From contig CM057061.1 in NCBI GenBank assembly GCA_029945375.1, positions 620,001 through 684,000 of the forward strand: a stretch of 64,000 bases of DNA. The letters are read 5' to 3'. Below, one piece after another: positions 51,377-62,871 of the stretch (its first letter is position 1; every line of letters starts with the position of its first letter). The stretch is from Agaricus subrufescens. Lineage: Eukaryota; Basidiomycota; Agaricomycetes; Agaricales; Agaricaceae. The translations under genes were made by a program, and so were the position numbers. Under the pieces are notes generated by a model. It was not told the origin of the DNA. It did not search any database and saw nothing but the letters and a program-made list of their open reading frames with translations.

Positions 51377-52038
51377 GATCAGAGTAAGTGTGTCAGTTGG
51401 AAACGCCGACAGAGCACTGCAGGCGAGCGCTGACTAAGCGATCTCGAGATCCGCCAAGCACGATCTTGTTATTGGCTTTTAAGGGTCGGCTGGGTTGGGT
51501 AGGCAATATTCGCGCTAGTGCTGTCGCAACGCTACTTTGCACTGGCCTGGTCTTATTATCTTCGTTCAACAGCCTTTTGCCCCGGCCCCTCCCGTCGGGT
51601 CGCACTTGCCAAATGCGTGATGCTCGTATAAGGCAAGTCTATACCCAGTATTAGGTTCCTATTGTCCGTGGCATCTATCACTCCTCTGCTCCTATGCGCC
51701 TTCCAGACTCGCATCAGCAAACTTTCCCTGCAATCTCAAACTCAATACCGTTGACATGACACCCTTAACAAGGAAAAATCAAATTATTAGTGTCGTCCAC
51801 AAAAAAACTAACTTGACACAATGATTTCACCTGTCTACCAACACACCGAGAAGGCTCCTTTTTTCACCTGTAGCCGCCCCGAACAAATACGGGTTTTGTT
51901 CGTTGGTGAATTGCAAGATTATTACCAACATTGTGCCAGGCAACCGTCGTTGTTTTTATATTTTTTTTATCCTCCTACGATGGCGGTGAGCAGGTATATA
52001 ACGCGCTTGGTGTCGAGCGGAATGAATGTCAAGGAACA
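51377..52038. other. divergent intergenic region, CRIPT / F-box gene
   Basis: About 660 bp. Open frames at 51388-51654 and 51821-52063 have no domain. Contains a poly-T run near 51960-51970. I see no gene. Confidence 0.45.
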
Positions 52039-53749
52039 ATGTCTCCCCACCGCCTCACTATAATCCGTCGCTTCAAAATTTCGAATGATGTCTTGATCCT
52101 CATTCTCGAACACATGGATCCGGATACGCTTTACCTCACTTGCAAAGTTAGTTTACCCGTTTAGCCGCTGATTAGTGACATATCTCACCAAACTCTTCTT
52201 CCATTCCCAGGTGTTCCGTCGGGTCTATGCCCTGACCATGGAATTCCTCCCTCTCCGGTATAAGCATGAGCTTGCTCTTGCCGGTATGAAATCTGGGCTG
52301 ATCTCCAGCCGCGGTCCGCCTTTTCCGGCTCGTTTCGGCCTCCTACTTTCCTACCGCAAGGACTGGCCCACCATCACCTGGAATCATGAGCAGAAGGCTC
52401 AACTCTCTCTTCTGGGAAATTTTGGAATCACGGACGGCTTCATTCACTATGTCGCTGCCCACGGAGTGGAGCTCATGGAGCTTCCTTCCAGCCGCACAGG
52501 AAAACCTCCATCTCAAACGCGTCATGTCCGGATCCCTACAGCACCTCGTGTCGAATGTGTCGCCCTAGATTCGACCCAGACGCTGATTGTAACAGGTCAC
52601 GTTCTTGCGTACGTTCCTTCCCGAATTGATTGGATATGATTTTGGATTGATTTCTCCTGACGAACTATTCTTGTAGTGCGCAGAATCAAATTGATGTACT
52701 TTTGAAGATCCGCGACATGTGGACTTTCAATAAGCATAAGGAGTCTGTTTCCGATCATTATAGCTTCGTAGCTTCTTCAACCCCTGGTGCTATCCTGTCT
52801 ACCATCCACGTTACTATCTGCGGTGATAAGCTCCTTGTTCGTCTCGAATATGGGGGCGTCAATTGCAGGGTGGAGCAGCTTCTCATCAACTGGAAATCAC
52901 TGCACGCCGCCGTAAGCTTGTTCTATTGTTCTATTGTCAAAACCTTGATTGATTGGTTTCCTAGCGGCTGGCGAAGCAAGACATATCGTTCCTAGATCAA
53001 GATCATATTCTAGCTGTTGAAACAATCAGAGATACTCCTTCCCTCATTATATATCACATCAAGAATGTTCAACAGCCTTCAGCGAGGCGCCAACTTCAGC
53101 TCCCGGATGCCTGGAAGAACTGGCAGATTTGTATCCATCGAAACGATGCCCCGATGAATGATCCCCCGCGGTCATCTTCTGCTCTTTTCTATTCAGACCC
53201 TTCACGCAGGGTTCTGATGATCTCGGCACGACCACCTGCCCAAGATAAAGCCGTCAATTGGATGATATTCCCGGAGAGATTGTTCACTTGGCCTTGGATT
53301 CCCGGACAAAGCGTATCATGGAATGACTGGTCTCAATATGCCATTGTCCGGAACACCTCCACAACGCGAATTGTTGGGAAACCTGCAATCGTCGGCACAA
53401 AGGTTCTTTATTTGGACCAAGATTCGAGCGGAGCGAAAATGCGAATCAACTCGATCGCTTTTATGCCTCACTCAGAGACCGCAGAGACGACCCAAAACAT
53501 GTGGGATTTCATTGGTAGACGCACGCCACTGGTGCCTTCGGAGGCCAGGAGGGAAATTCCGGCGGTGAATGGAATGGGTTGTAAGTTACAGGATTTGCAC
53601 GCTACTGAAGATAATATTGTTTTGCTCTATGTGAGTTTCATTGTATTTGTTCGTTGAAGCGGTACTCACCTTTATTCCAGGAAAATACTAATGGCCAAAC
53701 ACCGATCAAGATTCTGACTTTCGGCTCCACCAACTCCCCTCGACACTAG
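52039..53749 (+). CDS. F-box protein
   Basis: Probable substrate receptor of an SCF ubiquitin ligase. The N-terminus RFKISNDVLILILEHMDPDT leads into LYLTCKVFRRVY, an F-box with the usual L-P-like start replaced by IS-NDVL. The remaining ~430 residues contain no recognisable WD40 or LRR repeats but have an Agaricomycete-style beta-rich body (ILAVETIRDTPSLIIYHI, WMIFPERLFTWPW, KVLYLDQDSSGAKMRI). Five or six exons. The ATG at 52039 directly precedes the F-box. An in-frame Met at 51931 would add a Val/Cys-rich stretch without merit. The target is unknown. Confidence 0.72.
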
Positions 53750-55631
53750 ATAAACTTTGCATCGCGGCCTCAATTCTGATACGTTGTCTCCGCTGCCTAT
53801 GCCTATTTCTATTCAGCTATATGTTATTTGCCCAATGGCTCGTATTATTTTGTATGTGAATCAAATGTAACAATGGTTTAACCGATCATTCGTGAGGGTG
53901 ATAGTGGTGCCAATACATTGTATATAGTAGTAAAATTGACAGATGATCCTGCGACATTCTTGCCGTCACTATCACCGGGATAGGCGGAAGTATTCACCGA
54001 GAAGATGTCAATCAGTACCTAATTGCGAATACCTCCATGAGACTCCATTTTGACCCCACCCCCCGCCCGACATCGGCAATCCACTGACTTGTAGGCTGAC
54101 TAAGGTAAAAATCTTACGGTCGCACGAGGGAATGAAGTGTTCTCAGCAATGTCCGCTAGAAGATAGCAAGAATACATGCGTATTGTAGAAGAAGGTAATT
54201 GAAGGAAAGATCCGTCGGTGATAGTTTTATCCTCTCCCTATAATTGTTGTGGTTAGCGTTGTAAGCAACGTTTCACATCGGTGGTCATTTTTCTACCGGG
54301 CCTGTGATGCCCCGCTTGCAATAACCAATAATGTGTGGGAATGCATACAACCTTCGGTCCGACCTAATTTCGGCTCTCTCTCCCCTAAGTCCGATATCCC
54401 ATCATCCCGCCGATGTGAGAACTATATTTGGATTAAATAGCCTTACATAATAAACTACTTTTTGACGCGAACAAGGACTTCAGTGAGAACAAGATAATGT
54501 TTTTGATAGAAACCATCTCAACTGACAGACAGATCATCCTGCTATCGTGAAAGACACGTTTACGGGGATGAAGGCATCATCAAATGGTGATAAATGAATT
54601 CGACGGTGTTACGTGATTCAACAATAGTGAGGGAAGCAACAATAGTAGTAGTATCTATTACATTTAAAAATAAGGTGTGCAGGTTCAGAAGAGTTTCTCA
54701 ATAGACAAAGATTGGTTATTGTGTGTAAGCATAGTTCCCGTAAGTGACAAGTTTCGTAACCTGTTGCTATCGTATCGTACTACCGAAAACAGCGGGCTAT
54801 CTAAGGTTTTGGCCTTTTTGAGTACACGCAGAATACGTTGAAATAGCACGGGTATTGATTTGGTTAGAACTGGGATCAAAGAGCCAAAGAAGTGAACTAA
54901 TACAAGTTAATATCCTGTAGAGATGGCGCCGATCACCACTCTAGTTTCTCCCACGACCCCTCCTTGACCACTAACAATCACCATCACGCCACTCGAGCTT
55001 GGACTGACCGGGCACTGCTAGCCACAAATGTATGACGTGTCCCCGGAGGCACGACCACTGCTGGACCAGGAGAAGACAATGAAGTACGCCTAGACAGTAC
55101 AATACACGACCAAGCGTGCAATCGTGTGCTCCTTTTCTTTACTCCTTACTCACGCTCGTCGACATCGCAGAGACGGTTTCTCTAGCATATACAAACCCTC
55201 CTTGTTGTAGCTAGAACTATCGAATGACCAGACAGTTTCCCCCCCTCGAATTCGGTCACTTCTCACCTATTTCGCTTCGTCAAAATATCTGGAACTCGTC
55301 TTCTTGCATTATTCTTGCTTTATCTCTCTCTCTTTTTCTATCCTCTGCGTCTCGTCACTTCCACCACCTACCAGCTTTGAGGCCACGCGACTGTTTCGCC
55401 AGTTACATTGTTGAAAGAACTTTCCGCTTTTCAATCCGGCCACTATTTGTCCGACAACAAAGTCCCTTGATATTACTAGTTCAAAACTGATAGACTGAGA
55501 TACATTCAAAAAGCGGAGGTATCATTGATCCGGTTACAACTGGAGTCAAAGCTTAAAGAGTGAATCGATAAAAGTGAATGTCCTGCCATTTGTCCGAAAA
55601 AAAAGGTCCCCCAATATTACTACTACTAAGT
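53750..55631. other. gene-poor region downstream of the GH16 gene
   Basis: 1.9 kb without a supported gene. Its right end holds decayed copies of the GH16 3' end (separate entry). Short frames (54249-54440 +, 54685-54879 -, 55224-55490 +) show no domain. Confidence 0.45.
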
Positions 55632-55655
55632 TCAAGACTGATAGACCGAGATATA
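55446..55655. repeat. direct repeat containing a GH16 last-exon remnant
   Basis: About 65 bp at 55446-55510 is similar to 55588-55655 (TTTGTCCGA, AATATTACTA, CTGATAGAC-GAGATA). The latter contains the real GH16 stop. On the - strand the outer copy still reads ISVYQ then Phe-stop, against ISVYQS-stop in the gene. A third related block lies at about 54853-54917, matching 55524-55583. Confidence 0.6.
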
Positions 55656-56868
55656 ATTGATACCCCACCGCGCCTCTAAGAAATAATAAGCAATCATTAA
55701 ATCGCAGAGATTATGGCAGAAGAAACATACGCGCGAAGTTGGCTGGGTTTGCAACAGCCTCTTGACATGTGCCAGGGCACCCAGAACCACTATACGCAGA
55801 GGAAGCCCAATCACCACAAAGAGTCGTGTCGATAACCAAAGTATGATCATGCAAGGCAGACGAAAAATCGCAGAACTTGGATGGCCAAGCTGCCGTGGGG
55901 GTTCCCCAAGATGTCGGGTTAGGATGTTCGCTCGTGATATCGGCGGGGATTTTATCACGGGTAAAGAACCAGATCTTGACACCCCAACTGTTCCATTCAT
56001 GAACAAGGACACCTCCACCAGCAGCATTGAATCCTTCCCCATAAGAGTTCGGATTACTGTTCTGGAAACCACAACCACTATTGGCGCCATTGGAACTCGT
56101 ACAAGTTGTACCCATGGGTGAGGCAGAGGCATCAATACCCGCAAAATTAGCCGGAAGAACACACTGGCTCCCAGTGTGAATAGTATACTGGTTCCAGGTC
56201 TGGTTGTTGACACCCTCAAGAATGTCAATTTCACCCGCGTTAGGCCAATCAGGACCGACGCTCCAATACGCAGGCCAAACGCTACATCCCCAAGGCATGT
56301 AAGCGAAGTCGGCAATGAATAAACCAAAATTCCAGGACTGCTTTGATGATATACGAACGCTATTGATAGTCACAAACACAAACTTTAATTAATCTGAACT
56401 GACGGGATGTGTCAGAATGAATTGACAACTTACGAATCACGTTTTCCGCCGACAGGTACGGAAGAAGTACTATCAACCGCCAGTACCGTCACATTATCTT
56501 TCACATAGGCAAGATTCTTCTTTTTAGCGTTATTGAGAGATTGATAATTGACGCTTCCATGAGACGGATCGTTTCCGTTGAAAAATGCCCAGTCCCTAAC
56601 AGCCGAGACGGCACCGATCGGTTAAAAAAAGTGGGTCAATTGATAGAAAAGAGAGGACTGACTTGAAAAATGATTCCCCTTCATAATGTTGCTGTCGTTT
56701 GTATGGAGGGTTGGCGGCTGTACTAACGGGTGGGTATGTATCGTTTGCTCGAACACGTAGTGCAGCTGCACGACTGGAGTGTCGAGAACGTAAAAGGGTA
56801 TCGTGGGACTTGCCAGCAAGTGCGAGGACGGGGAGTAGAGTCGCAATGAGTGTATAATAAAAGCGCAT
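55632..56868 (-). CDS. secreted GH16 endo-beta-1,3(4)-glucanase-like hydrolase
   Basis: Cell-wall or lignocellulose beta-glucan hydrolase, or a wall-remodelling enzyme. Signal peptide at residues 1-18 (MRFYYTLIATLLPVLALA). A Ser/Arg-rich linker precedes the jelly-roll domain: VRISSKQSWNFGLFIADFAY, MPWGCSVWPAYWSVGPDWPN, and the catalytic GEIDILEGVN with E-x-D-x-x-E. Then HTGSQCVLP, NSNPNSYGEGFNAAGGGVLV and WNSWGVKIWFF follow, with a late Cys-rich segment (GSGCPGTCQEAVANPANFA). A final intron joins this to QARWGINYISVYQS. Layout and length (about 340 residues) match Agaricomycete laminarinase-like GH16. Without the last splice the protein would end in FARMFLLP, which looks wrong for the family. 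Confidence 0.88.
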
Positions 56869-57491
56869 AGCTATTTAAAAAAGAATGGAAGGTCAAGGTG
56901 TTCAGAGGCACACCAAGTGAGGGATAGGTGGGAGTGTATAGTGTGTTGGAGAAGGGTGGAGACGTACGACGTGAAGGAGGGAAAAGGGATCATCCCACCC
57001 TGACTAGTGCACCAATAAAAGCGAAACCACGCGGTGACAGAGCCGAATGGCACCTTATGCCCGTATTGTTCCTGATGCGTGGGTGTTGTGTATAGATTTG
57101 ATTTTAGTCGACTCCAGCCCAAGTTCCTTGTTTCCTTGTTGTCTTACACAAAAATAGATTTGACGCGACTGATCATGACAACCTGTTGCCGGGTTAACTC
57201 AGCTAGCCCTTTCAACAATGATCCGGGGAGACGGTAACCTCCGGAGAATCGCCGTTCACTTATACATTATTGTATAGTTTCGGCAGCGAAGGTAGAAGAT
57301 AAGGAAATATATCGACATGACTTAGTGCTAGCAATCACGATGTCATAGATTAACAAAAATAATAGCATGTTTACCAGTATCTCACCGCATATACTGTTGT
57401 TGTTTTATATTACCTCGGCCAAAACTACCTCTCAAGTACATTAAAAACATACCACGGGTCACTGATAAATATTTTTAGAATGAATAACATC
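56869..57491. other. GH16 upstream region
   Basis: About 620 bp of 5' region for the GH16 gene and 3' flank of the small zinc-finger gene. Motif-less short frames only. No gene seen. Confidence 0.45.
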
Positions 57492-57833
57492 TCAAATTGC
57501 ACTTTGGGCGAGGGTAAGCAGCTGTTCGGCTGCCTCAACGGCAGAGAATTTCGGTGTTGAATTTTCAGATGGTAGCGGTTGTGGACACCTTTTACTGTGA
57601 GCCATCCAATGGCAAGTGTCAAACAACATCTTGGGAGAGAGTTTGATTTCGACCCCACAGCCTCGGCATTTTGTTAGATGGGGGTTGATAATAATGCACA
57701 TGGGATCAAGCAGAAGTGCATTGCGGCGGGTATCAGCAGCCGATGAGCGCGAACCTCGACCCCGCTTTGAAACACCTTGCCTGTATGAAAAAGCTAGGTA
57801 TGTAGATGTGCTAGCTTGATTAATATAACTCAC
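57492..57833 (-). CDS. small C2HC-type zinc-finger protein
   Basis: Single-exon frame of 113 residues. The middle shows CRGCGVEIKLSPKMLF followed by HWMAHSKRC. This is the C-x2-C ... W-x2-H-x3-C layout seen in many uncharacterised Agaricomycete proteins, often in the form C-x2-C-x-K-x-I-x-L ... W-x2-H-x2-x-C. A basic Ser/Arg stretch precedes it and an Ala/Leu-rich helix (FSAVEAAEQLLTLAQSAI) ends it. No assigned function; DNA or RNA binding is possible. An upstream exon cannot be excluded. Confidence 0.5.
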   Translation of the reverse strand: MSYINQASTSTYLAFSYRQGVSKRGRGSRSSAADTRRNALLLDPMCIIINPHLTKCRGCGVEIKLSPKMLFDTCHWMAHSKRCPQPLPSENSTPKFSAVEAAEQLLTLAQSAI

Positions 57834-58443
57834 GGAGATCTAGGTGTGGTATTGATCGACGATTTCATGAGGAGAAAAGTGACAATAGTACGTAGGGGAT
57901 GCAGTAGATTTGAGCTGTGGGGTGCCCGCATCGCTCTATTGATATATACCTGGGGTTCACTCAGCCCTAGCTAGCTACTGGACCTGGCAAACTTTATAAG
58001 TTAAAAGAAAAAAAAAGTGAGTGTGAAAGAAGCATTTATGTAACCGGCAAGGGAGAAGGGCTGATCATCGTCGGCCATAAAGTTAGTTGAGTAGCGACGA
58101 TCCAAATCATGTGGTAATTGCCTCTTGTAGCTTCATAGTTGCTTTACCCAGAGCTCCAGTAGCTCCACGTTCCCTCGCTAGTGGCTGCCTGTGAACTCCG
58201 ATCTTTTCTGGGCGCGTCAAGGCCACACAGAGCATGGACATTTCTGGTTGCGTCCCTTTGCCCTATGCATCCCTTTGCCCCATCGCTACCGAGGCTTGGA
58301 GATCTTGGAGATGTGACTGGGTTTAGTCAAGTAGCATGTTCCAGCAACAATGGCAATTATATGGGGGTCATGCATTGGATAAAGACGAACCATCCATTAC
58401 GGTAAAGTAAGTATAAAGTTAACTAATAACCACTGAAGAAGCA
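57834..58443. other. gap between the zinc-finger gene and the sirtuin
   Basis: About 610 bp; one 74-codon frame (58181-58405 +) with no motif. No gene supported. Confidence 0.45.
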
Positions 58444-59979
58444 TTAGTGGGCCGTATCATTGGAAACTACAACCACACACCAAATGGATCTGGTGGCATC
58501 GCGGAGTACTAGCCCAGAATGATGTTCAATTTTTGGTGCTTTCAGAATGCCATCTGCACGGGTGGGACCAATGTTGAGGACTATGACTTGCTTGTGCGTT
58601 TCTATCGCGTGCTTTAATAGTCTGTGCTGGATAAGGAATTTGCTAAAAGTGTGGAACAAAGTTATACCGACCTGAAAGCCGAGTACGTTGCAAGCGTGGT
58701 GCCTACAACAAGAAGGCGATTAGAGCTATCGAGAGCGTTGTACCTGGAGACGCGCCCATGAGAAAGTATAATCATTCTGACTGGAAGCGGGAATAGACCT
58801 ACGAAGCTTCTTTGACGGACGGCGGTATCGATTCACCAAAGAAAATGACTTGAGGTTTTATCTTGAGCCAGGAATCCGTTTCTTAGCAGAAAAGGATACC
58901 AACAACCCAAAGAGAACGTACGATGTTATTCTTGTGGTTCTCGTTCAAACATTGTGAACATTCAGGTATGCGAAAATCCGAATACGAGAACCCGAATTGT
59001 TCTAGATCAACCTGTGGCGAGTAATTTAAGCATAGACGACAAACAATAGATTCAATACGTTAACTGACGTCTCCGTCAGGATTCGTCCTCAGTGAAGTAC
59101 CGGATTGTTCGATCTCCTTGGCAAACGTGACCCACTTTGGGTTAGCAATGGATATCATGTCCTGAAAGGAATCACGATCTATTACATGACCGCGGTTACA
59201 GATGACTTTCTGAGAGTCTGGCATGAGTGATCATAATGCATCCCGTCAAAGAAAGCAACAATACAGAAAGTGTCCCGTGAAGCTCGAGGATTGACGAGAG
59301 TCTTGGTTTTGATGGAGGTGGAGCCCGGTAAAGCAGGGCTTTGTGGTGTAGCCCATCAACATTCTATTGAACGTGTACTCGAGGAGTTACGATTATCTTT
59401 CGAAGGGAGGTGGGCATTATAGATTTACCTGTGTTATAAGGTGAGAAACGATACCCGCTTGTTGGAGTGCCGCCAAAGCGTAATGTGCCATGTTAGGGAG
59501 AGCATCCCGTACGGGTGGATAACCAAAGTATGATCTTAACCTAACAGAGGACAGGAACAGTATGAGAACAGTCATAAGGTTTGAGGGTTTAAGGATTTAC
59601 CAGTATCTCTGTCTGAGTTTGAGTTCAGTTAGGAAGTTAATTAAAACAGTTCCTGAAGTCCAACCTATATGCATGACCGGTTGCCGTCCCATCCATGAGT
59701 TCCTGATACAGAATTGGCCTAGGACATCATCAACTTTTTGGCCCGTATGCTAGACGTGTAGAAGGCCTACTTATAGTTGGGATTCATGTATCGCCCATCG
59801 TGGCCACGGTATGCACGGATGCCGGAATCCACACTAACACCTGCGCCCGTCAGCACAGCGACATTCCCGGGTTTGATAAACTCGGCGATGCGCTCGACTG
59901 CTTCTGAGTGGGAAGTGCGTGGCGTGGAAGGCGAAGCGTCGAGGAGGACATTGGGCAGTCTTGGGACCGAGATGCGCAT
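58444..59979 (-). CDS. sirtuin NAD-dependent deacylase, class II (SIRT4-like)
   Basis: NAD-dependent protein deacylase; class II members are usually mitochondrial. At least nine exons, which makes the gene look broken until spliced. The N-terminus MRISVPRLPNVLLDASPST is followed by NVAVLTGAGVSVDSGIRAYR and GHDGRYMNPNYKPILYQELM. The 12-nt exon at 59601-59612 supplies part of RQRYWLRSYFGYPPVRDALP. Then come HYALAALQQAGIVSHLITQ, NVDGLHHKA (catalytic His within HG below), ILELHGTLS, CNRGHVIDRDSFQ, FRIPECSQCLNEN (second zinc pair), KPQVIFFGESIPP, LLVVGTTLATYSAF and VLNIGPTRAD. GAGVS, NVD, the zinc Cys and GES all match the family. The start at 59979 lies 61 bp from that of PEX7. Confidence 0.87.
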
Positions 59980-60040
59980 GTGATGAGTGCTGAGATCGCC
60001 GTTTTGCCGGTGTCCTCTCCGTCCTCTCACACCATCCAGC
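59980..60040. promoter_or_regulatory. very short divergent promoter, sirtuin / PEX7
   Basis: 61 bp between start codons, pyrimidine-rich on the + strand. The two mRNAs probably have very short 5' leaders or overlap. Confidence 0.45.
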
Positions 60041-61316
60041 ATGGCCGCCACCGTCGCTCGTCCTCGCCCGCCCACCGCACTCCTCCACACGCCGGGTTTC
60101 GCTCACTATGCTCTTTCGTGGTCCCCTTTCCACACCACCCGCCTGGCTCTGGCTTCCTCCGCAAACTTTGGCCTAGTCGGCAACGGGCGATTACACATTG
60201 TATCTGTTCACCCGGGTCATCATGTTACCCTAGACAAACAGTAAGCTTGCCTCCGGCGCCTTTGTTCGATTGACGGGGTTTTAAACCTCGAAGATCCCAG
60301 CTATGAAACGCAAGACGGGCTCTTTGATGTCGCTTGGTCCGAGATTCATGAAAACCAACTCGTTACTGCATCTGGAGATGGGTCTATACGGCTGTGGGAC
60401 GTCATGCTGAACGTGAGCTCGAGATTTTCAGTCTTCCAGAGTCACTGTCAACTCTGTACGGCCGTCTACTAGGACCATCCAATACGTGCCTGGCAAGAAC
60501 ATACAAGAGAGGTCTTTTCTGTCGATTGGTCCAATATCAAAAAAGATACATTTGCCTCCTCATCTTGGGATGGCACAGTCAAGCTGGTTTGTCAACTTCC
60601 CCTCTCCCTTTCAGCTTGAGCTCACGCATCGCAGTGGCTACCAGAGCGTCCTCGTTCAGTTTTAACCATGCAGGCTCACCATTCTTGCGTGTACCAGGCA
60701 CTCTTTTCACCTCATCAACCTGATATCCTCGCGTCTTGCTCTACTGATGGCACGGTCAAGGTTTTCGACCTTCGTGTCCAATCCTTCGCACCTCCTCCCG
60801 GCGGTGGGATTAATCCAAATTTTGCCGCTCCCCTTACTGCCGCGGCACTCACAGTACCCGCATCTACTACAGAAGTTCTTTCGATAGATTGGAATAAGTA
60901 TCGTCCTTTTGTATTAGCCAGTGCCGGTGTGGACAAAATGGCCAAGGTTTGGGACTGCCGGATGATCAAACCCGGAGAAGTGGGTCAAGTAGGCGGGCAA
61001 TGCGAGACCCAGCTGCTCGGACATGAGTATGCTATAAGAAAAATTCAATGGAGTCCGCATCGGGCAGATCTTCTCGCTACTGCAAGCTATGATATGACCT
61101 GCCGAGTGTATGTAGCTTTTTCTGCAGATATTCCACGTGCTAACTACTTTTTACAGGTGGACAACAACACCTGGACTAGGTCGATCTCAACTATTGTATA
61201 TACACGATCCCCATACGGAATTTGTTGTTGCCTGCGGCTGGTCGTTGTATGAAGATGGGCTGCTCGCGAGCTGCAGCTGGGACGGCCGTTTGAACGTTTT
61301 TCGGCCCCAAGTGTAG
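60041..61316 (+). CDS. PEX7: peroxin 7, PTS2 receptor (WD40)
   Basis: Cytosolic WD40 receptor that binds PTS2 signals and delivers matrix proteins to peroxisomes. The N-terminus HTPGFAHYALSWSPFHTTRL and ALASSANFGLVGNGRLHIV is characteristic of Pex7. Blades continue with GLFDVAWSEIHENQLVTAS then GDGSIRLWD, HTREVFSVDWSNIKKDTF, SSWDGTVKL, SPHQPDILASCSTDGTVKVF, VLSIDWNKYRPFVLASAGVD, KMAKVWDCRMIKPGE, HEYAIRKIQWSPHRADLLAT and ASYDMTCRV. The last blade is FVVACGWSLYEDGLLASCSW followed by DGRLNVFRPQV. About 370 residues, five or so exons. Confidence 0.92.
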
Positions 61317-61513
61317 ATTAGGAAAAACCTTATCTTATCTATATTGGGTATCATTTTGATCCTACTCATCACCTCTCCTCGTGAACGTCAAGCAATTTTC
61401 TCAAGTCTTTTGGTCGCGTATCCCCTCTCCATCATGATGTCTTCATAACATTTACCTCCCATGCAGCAATCTTCACCTTAGAGTTTCACAGTCTCGGATC
61501 TTGGGAATGATCA

Positions 61514-62566
61514 ATGATATCAGCGGTCCCACGAAGCCAAGAAGCTGTTACCTACGGCCACCTTCCACCACAGTCCCATGCACGACGAGGATCTTTGGTA
61601 GATCCAGGGTGTGATGCAGACACCGCCGATGATGACCCGGAAAACATTCTATCTGACTCTCTCCAAACCTTATATGACTATCGGCCCATCACCTTGACAT
61701 CTGCCGGCTCCCTCTACACCTACACGCATCCAACAGCGCCCCAAACTACCGTCACTCTTCGAACCCCAGATCCAGAAGCTGCCAATTGGTCATTACATGC
61801 CTCATCTGTCTGGATCGCCGCCACTCAATTAGCGCATAACATCGATCTGTTACGCCTCGACGAACTCTCCCACTCCATGAGCGCGAACGCCGGAGAAAAG
61901 AGAGATATGACGGTTCTAGAATTAGGTGCCGCAGCTGGTTTACCAAGTATCCTCATGGCAAAGCTATACCCCGACTTCAAGATTATCGCGACAGACTATC
62001 CAGATCCTCAGATCATACACACGCTTGAACACAATATTAAACATAATGGGGTTGATGCGAACTGTCTTGCTCTTCCCTTAGCCTGGGGTTCTGATCCCGA
62101 TCCATTTTTCCATCGCCTAAGCCCCGCCGAAGACCATGGACCCCACACTTATTGCAATCAGGGTTTCGATGTCATCATTGCAGCAGACACGCTGTGGAAT
62201 TCAACACTGCATGGCGCGTTTGCATCTACCCTTCAAAAGATGTTACGCAGGGACTCGGAATCAAGGGTATACCTTGTTGCGGGATTGCATACAGGAAGAT
62301 ATACGATCCAGTCATTCTTACGTACAGTGGAGGAAGCTGGGTTCCGTATCGTGCAAATTATCGAACGGGAAGTTCGCCCGGATATAGAGAACAATGGCTC
62401 CGGTGCGACTAAGGCGAGGGTGAGGGAATGGGACGTTTCGAGGGCTGAGCTCGAAGAGGAAAAAGACCGAAGGGCGTGGATCATTTGGATTGAATTGGCT
62501 TGGGAGGAATATGGAAAAGGTTACCTCCCCTCTTCGCAGTTGACAGATAGAAGGGTTGAAATTTGA
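61514..62566 (+). CDS. EFM7/NNT1-like class I methyltransferase
   Basis: Single-exon frame of 350 residues. Motif I is VLELGAAAGLPSILMAKLYP, followed by IIATDYPDPQIIHTLEHNI and motif IV FDVIIAADTLWN. The ENVI-like start (DYRPITLTSAGSLYTYTHP) and SVWIAATQLAHN match the Nnt1/Efm7 family, which in yeast methylates the N-terminal Gly and adjacent Lys of eEF1A. Basic features fit that role; substrate specificity is inferred. An ATG seven bases upstream is in another frame. Length is normal for fungal members, slightly above yeast. Confidence 0.82.
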   Translation: MISAVPRSQEAVTYGHLPPQSHARRGSLVDPGCDADTADDDPENILSDSLQTLYDYRPITLTSAGSLYTYTHPTAPQTTVTLRTPDPEAANWSLHASSVWIAATQLAHNIDLLRLDELSHSMSANAGEKRDMTVLELGAAAGLPSILMAKLYPDFKIIATDYPDPQIIHTLEHNIKHNGVDANCLALPLAWGSDPDPFFHRLSPAEDHGPHTYCNQGFDVIIAADTLWNSTLHGAFASTLQKMLRRDSESRVYLVAGLHTGRYTIQSFLRTVEEAGFRIVQIIEREVRPDIENNGSGATKARVREWDVSRAELEEEKDRRAWIIWIELAWEEYGKGYLPSSQLTDRRVEI

Positions 62567-62871
62567 CACTTCCAGGAATCATCTTCGAATGAAATTCCTC
62601 ATGACCGGCTCTAACTCCCAAAAAGCACGACCCCTTGTTCACGGAGGCTTGAGCTATCGAATCTCTGACGAACTTTGGCCCTTTCCCTCAAACCTTTGAA
62701 GACAAATAAGTAAGGAAAGAACTATAGAAGGGCATAAAAACAACTACAAGACAATAACAGACTTGGACAATAAGAAGAAGCACGACGACTACCTAGAACG
62801 GCCGTAAATGGTACAAATAGAACAGCACAGGAAACAACTTGTATATATAGCCAAAGCCTGCGAAAAACAAG
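62567..62871. other. convergent 3' flanks
   Basis: About 300 bp between the stop codons of the methyltransferase and the Ser-rich protein. No gene seen. Confidence 0.5.

Noticed and set aside
55224..55490. 88-codon frame on +
   Set aside because: Overlaps the GH16 repeat remnants and has no domain.
58444..59979. Region first looked like a dead sirtuin with stops and missing blocks
   Set aside because: With nine exons, including a 12-nt one, all family motifs join in frame, so it is called as a working gene.
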